From Diatrype stigma (Eukaryota; Ascomycota; Sordariomycetes; Xylariales; Diatrypaceae): 64,000 nucleotides of DNA. A program made the translations under genes and the position numbers. Below are positions 34,611 to 45,429 of the stretch, one piece after another. The stretch is taken from assembly GCA_022225965.2 (NCBI GenBank), contig JAKJXP020000100.1:1-64000 (forward strand), given 5' to 3'. Positions within the stretch are counted from its first letter, which is position 1; every line of letters starts with the position of its first letter. Under the pieces are notes generated by a model, which ran no database searches, was not told the DNA's origin, and saw only the letters and a program-made list of their open reading frames with translations.

Positions 34611-35899
34611 TTAGAGCTTAGGCTTCTCTTTACCACTCTTGATGTTCTTCGAGAACTCGCCTTTAAACAAGTATTCGGGATATCTGTGGGTAGAATCCAA
34701 CCCTACCGAGAGGCCTGCCGCTCGCCAGTTGCCGCCGTCCACCACAAGGACTTCGCCATTGACATAATTGCCGGCATCACTGAACAAGTAGACGGTTGCA
34801 TCGGCAATATCACGGACTATCCCCCATCGCCCTGTTGGGACGCTTTTGCCGCTTGTCTTCAGATCCAGCTCGCTGCTCGCAAGTCGCTCCATGCCTTCAG
34901 TTCCCGCTATGCCTCCGGGAGAGATGACATTGGATGTGACCCCAAAGGGTCCGTACTTTACAGAAATTCAGATCAGTGACATATTTCTCGAAGACTTGGG
35001 CAAGCGCTTAAAAATTCTGAGGGTGGGCTGTGGAACAGTTTCCTCGGGAGCCCTTGGGAGGCGTCAATCAGAAGGCGGGGGATGATCTTGAGTTCTGCTT
35101 ACTTCTAGGGCAACGGACGCCATGATGCTATCGACGGAAGCTTTAGCCGCAGACACATGTGCTTGTAATGGCATTCCCGTGTAGTGGAACGTTGCGGATA
35201 TATATAATATCCTACCCCCGGTGAGTCCATTCTGACTTGGGTTTGGATTTCGCGCTGCTGATTCGACCAGATAGGGTATCGTGGCTTTGACAGTATTGTA
35301 AGTGCCGAGCACATCAATGTCCATAACAGCCTTGAAGGCGTTGGTGCTGAGGCCCGAAATTGGCGCCACAAAGTTGCCTGCCGCACCGGCTCTGCGAGGC
35401 AATCTGGTCAGCGCGATGGGCCGGTATGAAGGGAGAGGGTGTAGTACATGACGAAATCAATAGACCCAAGCTCTTTCACGCATCTTTCTGCGGCGTTCTT
35501 CAGGTTTTCCGGCTACATCATCGTCAGCTACGGCTACCCGGTGTTTCATAGTCTCGCAAGATACAGCAGGAGCAGCAACGTACGTTGCGGACATCGCATC
35601 CTCCGATCCCTATGACCTTTGCGCCGTTTCTGGCAGCGGCTATATCAGCAGCGACGGCCTCTGTCTTTTGTGGATTGCGGCCGATAATGCAGGCATTTGC
35701 TCCTAGGGCAACCAGAGCTCGGGTTTGAGCGCTGCATATTGTACCGGCACCTCCGGTGACAAACAGGACTCTGCCCTCTTTAGATAGGGAGGAGAGGAAG
35801 GGTCAGCGAATGGCTCATAAATACTTCGTGAATGATCAACAAACCGAAGATCCCATCCTTCCACACATTGCTGAGATACTCCGATCTTGGAACCGGCAT
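34611..35899 (-). CDS. SPS19: Peroxisomal 2,4-dienoyl-CoA reductase (SPS19/DECR2-like)
   Basis: NADPH-dependent reductase that removes even-position double bonds during peroxisomal beta-oxidation of unsaturated fatty acids. Five exons on the minus strand: 35899-35845, 35777-35584, 35512-35448, 35391-35103 and 34955-34611 (315 residues). The N-terminus [18 protein letters not shown] continues across the first intron into [20 protein letters not shown]. The TGGAGTIC cofactor motif (from residue 26), the [20 protein letters not shown] segment in place of a plain NNAG, the [10 protein letters not shown] strand and the SAAKA lysine separate this family from other SDRs. The ending [17 protein letters not shown] is also typical. 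The last three residues are PKL, a plausible but non-canonical variant of the peroxisomal targeting signal SKL. Donors include GTTTGT and GTACGT; phases all agree. Confidence 0.9.
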
Positions 35900-36880
35900 C
35901 TTTGCCTGTGCGAGTTTTGGACAATGCAACGGACTTTAGTCAGGTGCTGACCGTGCAACGATTATCGACTTGACGCAAGGGTCTTGTGAGAAGTTTAAGT
36001 CTCAGACTGAGACTCTCAGTCTAGTAAAGAAGGGAATGCACAACAAGAAGAGGGTAAGAAATGATGAAGGTGCTTAAATAGAGAATGATAGAATAAGCAA
36101 AAGGGGGAAGCATTAATCGACATAAGACCGGGTATGTATGTACCTACCTACATAAGGTATTAGGTAGGTCTTATAGATCTCATTGCCTAGGTAGCTTGTA
36201 GTTAGGATGCGGATGCGAATGCGACTGCCTCGGCTTACAGCAATGGATTAGAGCAACATTGAAGGTACCCTTTGCATGCGAGGTCAGCTACCGTAGGTAC
36301 CCATACTAGCAGACAAGGTGGATAAGTACTTTGTGTCACGTATGTATTGTACTTGCACGTCGATGATCATCGGTCTCCCTCAGTACATACCTTGCCTTCG
36401 TACTCACATCTTATCACTGAACAATCAGAGCCATCAAAACCATGAGCTCTTAATGATACCTTTATAGGAACAACTACCTACATATGTACCTAGTAACCAT
36501 GAGGAGACTCAGGCCCAGCCAATAAGAGCATTCCCATCCGTAATTAGTAATGCTCACTAGGGGTAGTACCTGTCTAACTACGTACCTACAGGGACGTATC
36601 TATACCCGTGGACCTGACGTTTGTAGTTATCCCCGGATTTTACGTTAGGCCGGTCTAGCCAGTCAGGCAGAGTCGGTAGGTACGAGTCACATGGCTAATG
36701 CCCGCTGTCCGCGCTGCCGCCCAATGCCTAAGTACCTATCTACCCTGCCAGCCTGCCACCCGGACACCTTAATATCCACCACCATCTCGACCGTCGATGC
36801 TGTAGGTTTCTATTCCCTACCTCATCGAAACCAACATCGTCCGGTCCATTCTCGCCCATCAGGTTCACTTGTTGGCAACG
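35900..36880. other. Divergent intergenic region, CTAC repeats
   Basis: Upstream region shared by the dienoyl-CoA reductase gene (minus) and ATG33 (plus). Short CTACCTAC/GGTAGGT runs near 36141-36170, and further TACCTA words up to 36735. No gene recognised. Confidence 0.5.
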
Positions 36881-37749
36881 ATGGCGCCAAACACGGTAAC
36901 TTCTGGGTTAAAGTTCGTGGGGACCGTGTCCCTCGGTCTCCTGACTGTGAGTGCTTGATCCCCCATGTCATTCATTCACTCATTATCACTATCACCGGGA
37001 TGTCGGGATACACATCCTCCTCCTACTAGACTACCCCTCATAAAGGCCACCCCGCGCTAGGAGTTCAGAAATGAAGAGAACCACACAACCCCTGATGATG
37101 ACTACTATCTCGACGGCGCCGCCTTTGCTTGATGATACTAGACCTCCGTGACTAACAACTGCAGGGCGCCTCTTACACCCTTACGACCTTCACGGTACCG
37201 TCGCTCCTCGAGCTCCCATCTGCGTCGACAGCAGCAAAGACCTTCCGTTCCGTCTCCACAAAGGCAACCACTCATATCAATGCACTGTCCGGTGTGGCCG
37301 GTTCCGCATTCCTCCTCGCCTTCCTGCTCTCACCGCGCCGGTTCAGACACCCCTATCTGCTGTACACCTCGCTCGTCTGCTTCTTCGGCACCCACCTGAC
37401 AACCTACATCACCCCGCTCGGCTTCGGGACACCCTCGCCGAGCGCATCGTCTGCCAAGAAGAGGGCCGCCCTGGCCCAGGCCCGCAAGGAGAAGCGGTCC
37501 TCCTCGCGGGGCATGGAGGCGAGTTACGAGGTCCTCGGCGACTCACACAGCGACGAGGGTGCTGGCAGCAACAGCGGCGGTGAGGAGCTGGAGGAAGAGA
37601 TCAACGGCGAGGAGGTCCGCGAGGAGGTCGAGCTCTTCCTCAAGAACCAGGTGGTGAAGACCATCATCTCCGGGGTCGCTTTCAGCATGGCAGTCATTGG
37701 CATCTGGGGAGATGGAGCTGTGCGTGCTCGGAGATACGGTTTCCGGTAA
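36881..37749 (+). CDS. ATG33: Autophagy-related protein 33, mitochondrial membrane protein
   Basis: Homologue of yeast Atg33, a mitochondrial outer-membrane protein needed for efficient mitophagy, mainly in stationary phase. Exons 36881-36946 and 37165-37749 (216 residues); the 218-nt intron ends ACTAACAACTGCAG with a textbook branch site. The N-terminus (KFVGTVSLGLLT-GASYTLTTFTVPSLLELPSA, split at the hyphen by the intron) and the segment FLLAFLLSPRRFRHPYLLY are strongly Atg33-like. Four hydrophobic segments can be drawn: residues about 9-25, 65-80, 88-105 and 190-208. An acidic, Ser-rich loop with GEELEEEINGEE lies before the last segment and could be a phosphorylation or receptor region (inference). 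Confidence 0.82.
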
Positions 37750-39000
37750 TGCAGCTCCCACGGCGCCTAAACAAGTCACGGTCGTTTTCGTGTCTGTGGA
37801 TGTGCAGCAGTAGGGTAGGTCTCTGGCTGGTCTCCACGGCACGGACTAGTAAATATAAATATCCAGGATTCTCAGAAGAGGTGGAACGAGTCGGGTGTAT
37901 ATCTCAAACTCTCTCCTCTCACTAGCTTCTCACCTTACATGGATGTATACCGATTTGGGAGATGGAAAGACACGAAAAAAAACGAAAAAAAGATCAAAGC
38001 AAAAAAATGTCATAAAATGGCAAAAAGGTGGTCAAGAAACCATCATAAAGGGGTACTGGCTGGGCTGTAGTTCAACTTGAAATACAAGATAGTTGTTTTC
38101 TCTCCAAGCACCTTGCTGTCGACGAAGGACCAGGCTTCGATGCCAAGGTGACATCACGTATAATCAACGTGGTTCTCTAGCTATCAACTATGCATGCATC
38201 TACTAGCCTCGGTGAGGTTTGAGTGTTGCCAAATATAAGTAGGCATACTCAATGAAGATCATGTCTAGGCCTCTAGTTGGGGTCTACATCATCCAGACGA
38301 GCTATAGGCCCATATATGTGCCATATATAAGCGGAAGCCTCCGAAACCAGGCACAATTCGGACATAATATTTCTGCTGGCAGTCGCTGCTGTATAGCTTT
38401 CAGTTGCATATAACAGGGTCTGATGGCGTTCAGAGCTTTGTTCCAAACCAGTGATAGCACAGTCGGGAGTCAAGATGTACATATAGGCGGGAAACGCGGA
38501 GGTCACCTAGGTAGAGCTGGTAGAAATGATGGACTATTTTTCTCTTGCTTGCTCAATCTAGATCCTGCACCATAAAACGTGATGTTGCACAGAAGAAGAA
38601 ATACATACACCTCTGCTCTGACTGAAATAGTTGATGGAATACGAATGCTCGAACCTAGCCAAACCCAGAGGACATAATCCCTATGTTCTTCAAAGACACC
38701 GAGCTCAGAAACGAGAAAATAATATGAAAACCTATGGTAATCAGTTGGCTCTGGCCACAACGCAAGAAAAAAGGAGGGACAAGAAAACAAGGGTTGCCCG
38801 ACCTGGGCAACGGAATCGCACCAAGGAACTTCCAAGATCGACGATAAGACGAACAACTGGCCATCCCTCCCCTTTTCGCCAAAATGCCACGCATCATATC
38901 ATGGCGCTCTAGCCCACTAGTTATACTAACTACCTCGGGACTTTTCCGTTTCCCTCTATCTTCTTTATGTCCCAACCGACCGACTGACCGACCGACCCAG
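37750..39000. other. Convergent intergenic region, nothing recognised
   Basis: 3' flanks of ATG33 and the GRF-domain gene. Open frames on both strands have no family features. Confidence 0.5.
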
Positions 39001-40718
39001 CTAGCTATCTCCGTACAGCTCCAGAAGCTTCCCCCTCATCTTCCGGCGGGTCTCGGCGTCCATCCGGCGGCGGTTCTCCAGGTCGGCGACGCGCTCCTGC
39101 AGCTCCGCGGCCCGCGCCTCGGCCTTCTTGGCCGCCAGCCGCGACGCGTCGCGGCCCCGCTCCAGGCCCCGGGCCTTGGCCGCGTGCCGCTCGAGCGCCG
39201 CCCGCACGTCCCGCAGCACCGGCTCCTCCAGCTGCGCCTGGCCCCGCCGGAGCAAGCCCATGATCTCCTGCGCGATGTCTCCTACCGCCGAACCACCGGG
39301 CGTTGCGGCGCCGGGGGTGGTGGTCGTGACGGTTGTCGCCGTTGTTGCTGCTGCTGGCGGCGATGGTGATGGGAGAAAGTCCCCGTCGTCCCCGCTGACG
39401 CGCTGCCGCTTGGTCGAGCCCGAACCGGGGGTGGCGGTGGCGGTAGCGGTGGCGGCGTCTGCAGTCGCTTTTGATAACGGCGAGTCCACGGCGGCGCCAG
39501 TGGTGGTGCCGTGTGAGAACAGAACGCGTCGCACCGGCTTCCCCGTCAGCGGCGTGGGCATTCCGCCGGCCAAGTCGATGATGTTCTGCGTCCGCGCGGC
39601 GCCGACGGCAGGCGTAGTGAATGCTGCTCCTCGCTCTTTGCCCGAGCGGTCCGCGATCGCCGCCAGCTGCTCCTCTTCACCGGAGGAGAAGCCGCCGTAC
39701 TTGTCGTCATCATCATCGTCTTCTCTTTCGCGCTTGCGCTTCGAGCCCGTGGCCGGTTCAGTGCTGGTAGCGGTGGCAGTGGGCGCAGGCGCAGGTGTTA
39801 TTGCAACCGAGGTCGCATCCGCCAGGTCTGCGAGCTCGTTCTCGGCGTCTGTCGAGAAATCGCTGTCTGAATCTTCTGGTGGTGGTGGTGGTGATGATAG
39901 ATTGTTCGCGCTGCTGCTCGCCTTGAGGGTCGAGCTTCCCGCGGAAGGGGTGGTAGCAGCAGTGGTGCTCAAACCACCCGCACCAGCGCCCTTCGACGAT
40001 CCTCCCGCTCCTCCTCCCGCCCCTCCCCAGAAACCCAGGTCTGCTGCCCTCGTAATGGGGGTTCTCTCGGTATGATCCCTGCGCTCGTCACGCGGGGTGA
40101 TGGCTGCATGGAGGGTGGTCTGTTTCTTGGCTGCGGATGGGCCGCCGCCGCTAGCCTCGCTGCGCGAGTTGCTGAGGACGGCGCCGACCTCACGCAGGCG
40201 GGCATCCTCGGACCAGAGGAAGAAGTCGCACTTGTTGCCGCGGTCGCTCTTCTTCTGGCAGCTATAGAACGAGCGGCCCTTATTCTCGGTCTCGCGCCGG
40301 GCGATGAACTGTACCGCCGGCAGCGGAGGTGAGCAGTTGCAGTGCCACTAAGGAGGCGGTCACGATAGTCTGGAATTAGCTACTTATCGGGTCTCTTTTC
40401 GCATATCCAAGTAGGTAGTGGGTGGGTGACTTGTTGGGCTGGTAGGCCAAACGAGCGATGAGTCGGGGGCTCCAAGGCATGCTCGTGAAGAAACGATCGT
40501 ATCTTCTCAAAACGGGAGGAAACCATGCGCCCGAGATAGATACCGCCACTAGATAGATACCTGGAGGTGCTATAGAAGATGGAGGGGAGGAAACGATTCT
40601 AGATAAAACAATTCTAAAGATTGCTTACCACGCCGCCACGGATTTGCCCGTTTCGCGGGGCTGCCGCCGCTGCCTCCCCCTTTGCTTTCCTATGTGACGG
40701 CGTCCTAGGCGGGGCCAT
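39001..40718 (-). CDS. GRF-type zinc finger protein
   Basis: Two exons on the minus strand, 40718-40629 and 40347-39001 (478 residues), joined by a 281-nt intron with a GTAAGC donor. Exon 1 encodes the basic N-terminus MAPPRTPSHRKAKGEAAAAA and ends GGV; exon 2 continues WHCNC. The GRF zinc finger spans about residues 31-75: C33/C35, the GRSFYSC core at 54-60, and CDFFLW at 70-75. GRF fingers bind single-stranded DNA or RNA and occur in APE2, NEIL3, TOP3A and several fungal nuclear proteins. The middle is low-complexity (Ser/Pro/Thr/Ala-rich, with a KRKREREDDDDDD charged patch that could be a nuclear signal). The last 110 residues form an Arg/Ala/Glu-rich coiled coil (EERVADLENRRR-like heptads). 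No nuclease or helicase domain is present, so this is an adaptor-like GRF protein of unknown role. Confidence 0.85.
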
Positions 40719-43177
40719 AATGGGACGGCGGCCTGACAGACAGGCGGCGGCTGGTATTATAGTTTCGTTGCGCAGGTCAATATAAAAGGGACATTAACAT
40801 TCAGAGGTGTGCCGTTAGTTTAGCAGACTGCGCGTGCTACGTAGCCGTACGTCTGCACCGCTTAAAGTTTCGTGGTGTCTCCCCCTACGATGTAAGTATT
40901 TGCTTGTGGCTAGGTGAGTATCCAGCCGCTGGTTCACCTGGAGACGGAATGCCGAATGTTGCTATGACGATGGTACAAAGACTACTTACAGGCCGGAGTA
41001 GCACGTTTGGGCACATTGGGTTTTAGTTAGGACGGGATCTAACGCGAGTTGACCTAGCTGCCTAGTTGGATGGTTTTGCGAGGGGCTGAAGCCCCGCTGA
41101 CCGCTGACGTTCAACCTTAAAGGCCCTTAGGCTTGGCTTATGCAAGTCTGACATTTGATTTGTACCTAGGTTCAAGGTTGATAAGGACCTCGGAGCTCTT
41201 GACAAAGGTCATATCTCGAACCAGGTCATCGTAGCTACTACCTAGGCAAGCTTCAGACAGCCTGGAAAGCCATTGAAAAGATATAGCGTGAAGCCTCGAG
41301 TTAGTTGCAAGGCAGGTAGCTATGCTGCTGTATAGTTCGCATACCTTATCTGCTTGCGCACCTGGGAACATGTCCGGATTATACCATTCTTAAGCATAAA
41401 ACTAAACTTTAGCTCCAATAATATAAAGCTTGCATTCGTGTTGAAATACGATATATAGATAAGTAGACATTCGAAATATACAATCACCGTGATCAACAGC
41501 TTGATCACCGAGAGACCTCAAATTCCCTCCAACCGGTGCGGGCCGCCTCGCCGTTTGGTCTGCCGCTTAATCCCCTACCCATACTCGAACTCGACGGGTA
41601 CATGCACCAAGGCCAGGGCTGGGAGCCGGTTAGAGTTGACAAGGTACCATACAGGTCAGACCAACGTCGACCCGGCTGCAGACAACAATGGCGTGGCCGA
41701 TTATGTCACCCACCGGTGGAATTAGAAGGATCATCTGCCGAGTCCAATGTCTCGCCCGTTGCAGGAGAACTCGTTAGAGGTCGCAACTCCGCTTCTACCA
41801 TCTTCGACAACCATAGGTCAAGTAGCAGTGACTGGAGCTATATAGTGCCCGGGGTATGTCTTTCGAAGGCTGTGTTATGGGGGCAATGAGTGATTACTCG
41901 GTCACTGATTATATGATTATATCATGAAAACTATTCGTCATTGCAAAATACATAGAGTAGGATACTCTCCTTCTAATCCTCGATAGATCATGTGTATGAA
42001 GCTGGGCCACAGCTAACAAGATGCAAGTATTCTGGTATGGTTTTGAAATACAATAGCCTCGATTGACGATTGATATAATATATGAAAAAGGGGCTATCCT
42101 ATGTATATTGGTTGATACCAGCCATGTATAGTGGCCAAGACCTTGATTTTCTGTCGAGCCCTACTATGAGTCTATCTTCAGACGTTACCTTGAATGAATA
42201 TATCATGGCGAGCCTGAAACTGGAGATAATATGGCGACGGGTCTTATTTCCGAAGTTAAAACCATGGCCTCGGAAATCTTACATACATTTCTCATATAGT
42301 TAGTAACCTAAGTCCGTCATCGAAATCGTTCGCCTCATGCCGAGCAACAAGATGACTATACTGTAGCACGCTATCAAGTCGAAGTCGACCACTACTAGTA
42401 TTCCCCAGGGAGAAAGTTGAAAGCAGCCTAGCTGAACGAAACACGGTACTTCGTTGTTCGAGTACAGTATTCACGAGATGGTCTAGGTCTACGGTCTACG
42501 TTTGAATTCAAGGTAGTGTTGGTCGACGGATCGAAAGCCTGCATCCAGGATCTTTTTTGCTATTCCCTAGCGAAGGAGATATCTCAATAGCATCCTGTGC
42601 GAGCTTGCACTGCTCAAATGAGCCCACAACTATTTAGGAGTTGGGAACTTGAGGCTACTCGATATTAGAGTGCCCAATAACGCAAGAAAAAACCAGTGAC
42701 CGGTATCGTAACAATCTGTAAAAACCACCCTGAACAAACACTATAAAACATGCGCTGCCTTTGTCGACTGCTTGATCAGAACTGCTAGCCCTAGACAGGG
42801 CAGTCAATGTTAAGTCAAGCCGAGCCGATCTTGCAAATCTCGGGAGATGCTACCGGATGCTGCCGTTGGTCCCGGCCTCCGGTGTTTGATGCCACAACAA
42901 CTGAAGAAAAATTGGTACAATATGTAGCGTTAAGTCATACACATCTTGTTGGATTTGTGCGGGATCGGATGCCTCGCACCAAGTTCATGGCGACGCGTCG
43001 TGCGTGGCCGGCGACATCGTCCAGCTTGTTCTTCTTGTTGTCCACCACCAAAATCGAGCGTTTCTTAGTCGAAATAGTCGAGGCGGTTGACGCGGTGGAA
43101 GTTGAGGAAGAAGACGACGGGTCTGCAGACACTGCACTAGAGCAAGTCTGGAGCCTGGCCGCAGGCCCGTCTAATTG
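40719..43177. other. About 2.5 kb without a recognisable gene
   Basis: Upstream of the GRF gene (a TATAAAAGG motif at 40782-40790 lies on the plus strand) and 3' flank of SF3B6. AT-rich in 41380-42300. No frame with recognisable features. Confidence 0.5.
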
Positions 43178-43865
43178 TCAAGCGATACCATGCTGTTCCT
43201 TCATGTGCGCTAAGTTATCGCGGCGGAGTTGGATGTCTTCTTTCGTATCCTTGGACTTGAGGGTTTTCTCTGGTTGATGCCATAGCACTTTCGGATAGTC
43301 AGTATCAGCTTATCGAAGGAGGGGTATGTGGCAGGGGAAGGTCGCGTGACACGTACCGACAAGGTATCTGTTCTGGAAGTTGTAGCCATTTAGCTTGTCG
43401 AGGGCGTTCTTCGCATCCGCGGCGTTCCAGAACACGACGTAGGCGGTACCCTTGGCATCTACGGAGATCCCCTTTCGGATTTGACTAGATATCCAGTTAG
43501 CGACAGTGTGTGGGATGGGATGGGATGGGATGGGCTAGAAGAGAACATACCGAACGATCTTCTCCTTGTTAGGATCGAAGAGTCTGTACAGGTCGTTGTC
43601 ATCGACGTCGTAGCTAAAGGACGGTTAATAAACGGATCGGACCAGCTGGAACTAAGGAAGTCTATAGCCTTACTTCAGATTCTTGATGAATAGAACTCTA
43701 GATAACAGCAGTCAGCAATCCATGTTACGCTCGTGACAGGTCGGCAATGCGAGGAGCATGGGTCGGCCTCCCAGCGGGGACGGGCGTCGTGTCTGGCTGG
43801 CTATAGCCAAGATGACTCTGAACTTACGGCAAGGGCTCGGAGGCAAGCTTTCCGGCGCGACTCAT
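43178..43865 (-). CDS. SF3B6: SF3b subunit p14 (SF3B6), pre-mRNA branch-site protein
   Basis: Small RRM protein of the U2 snRNP SF3b complex that contacts the branch adenosine and binds SF3B1. Five exons on the minus strand: 43865-43828, 43697-43674 (24 nt), 43613-43551, 43484-43357 and 43287-43178, giving 120 residues (human p14 has 125). The product starts MSRAGKLASEPLP and has RNP2 VLFIKNLNYDV, RNP1 GTAYVVFWNA, then DAKNALDKLNGYNFQNRYLV and the conserved tail VLWHQPEKTLK. All junction phases agree, and the reading is almost continuous with the known family. Intron 3 contains a GGGAT tandem repeat on the plus strand (43511-43533). Its upstream side faces the SF3B1 gene. The orthologue is missing from budding yeast but kept in intron-rich fungi. 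Confidence 0.93.
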
Positions 43866-45429
43866 ATCTCAATGGAGGCAGTTCGAGGCAGCTGATTGAG
43901 AGTGCTAAAGCCGAATGTTTGGTTATTGATGGTTTGTTGTTGAAAGTAGGGGTGTAGGTTGGGGGCCGATAACAGCACAGAATCCGTGAAACGGAAGAGT
44001 TGAGTGGGTTCTTTCTTGTGAGGCGCAAGAGACACTGAAATACCAGACGGCCAGACTCCAGAATACCTACACTTGGCTGACCTGGGCACCTGAGCACCGC
44101 CCGGGGCTGCACGGAACCAGCTGCAAAGGGGATTGGCAGGGCGGAATATCGGAGTAAATGTGGGACCGGTTTTAACTTCGGATTAGGCAATCGCACGTGT
44201 AGGTGGCACCTAAACCGTAACTTACCTACCTAGTTAACTACATGTAGGCAGTCTAGACATATCCAGCAATGTTCTCTACCCAACTAGGTAAGATATAGGT
44301 ATGTGCATACCTCCTAGTCATTTACTACGTGCCCGTACCCGAGTATTATTAGATCCTAGGGATTCACTTCGGCCTTGCTTGTACGCTCTACCTTATGATA
44401 TTGCTGGCCATCCGACATCAATCTTGAGGGCAACTGCCTCTTGAGAAGTCGAATGCCAACCTTAGGCAACCTAACCACTTGCACGTCGAGTCTCCAGTCT
44501 GACCAGTTGTTATGTCCGCCAGCCTGATTGCTTGAACGCGGTTTCCATTAATGCAAGCATAGGTACTGGCATAGGTATGATTACGTCGATCTGCATCAAT
44601 GATGTCCCAGTCCACTTTCAACCTCTTAATGATATACCCATCTACTTTGTACCGGCCATTATTTCCTGAAGACTTGCTGAACTTGCTAATTGCATATGTA
44701 CCTACTGATATAAATGTTTACATTGCAACAGTAAGTAATAGGTCGTGGTTAAGGTTATACTGTTACTGGAGTGAATCTTGAAGGTTTAGCTAATTACCTA
44801 ACAGGTTCCTGTTCATGTACGAAGTAGAAGAATCCGTTTATCCGCAGGTGGCCTTCCTATATAATGTACCTGAAAACCCAAGTGAACCCGTAGATCACAG
44901 GAGAATCTCAACACAAGCATTGCATGATATACTATAGCCACGAGGTTGACTCCTTACATGCCATGACAGAGCAGTTAAAGGGGGAAAGTTAACTAGATCT
45001 TGTAGACAAGAACCTGGAACGATGAGGTTTGCCTAGATCTACCTAGGTATTAAATGGAGCCTCTTCAGCCACAAGTCACGAATTTGTCAGCCACGTCTGC
45101 CAGCAGGTCCTACCTACCTACCTAGCAGCCTACCTAGGTGCTAGGTAGTTAACACCGTTAACACCTGGGCAGAGAGCTCCATACTACCAAGACCCAAGAC
45201 CCAGCGCCACTAAAATTCGCGGCGGTTCAGCTATCAAATCTTCCGACGAGCCTTTACTACGTGAAACCTTCCAACACTTGAGCCTCCTCGCATTCACCAC
45301 ATCCAATCTCACAACAAGCAATCAACCTGTCATCTGCGCATTCCGAGATTCCATCCAACGCCTGCCTTGTCGATACTTTCATCAGCCTAATAAGAAAGGT
45401 CATGACTGCTGCCGACTAAGTGATTCATC
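43866..45429. promoter_or_regulatory. Shared divergent upstream region of SF3B6 and SF3B1
   Basis: 1564 bp between the start codons of two U2 snRNP partner genes transcribed away from each other. Contains CTAC/CCTAGG blocks (44218-44231, 45111-45148). No open frame with coding features; one promoter for both genes is inference, since the distance is larger than a typical bidirectional promoter. Confidence 0.45.

Noticed and set aside
20342..35899. Possible secondary-metabolite or catabolic gene cluster (transporter, esterase, SDR, reductase)
   Set aside because: No backbone synthase or pathway regulator is present, the genes lie on both strands, and two of them are general housekeeping or surface proteins.
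39128..40075. Plus-strand frame of 315 codons opposite the GRF gene
   Set aside because: Ala/Ser/Val-rich shadow; the minus strand holds the GRF finger and coiled coil.
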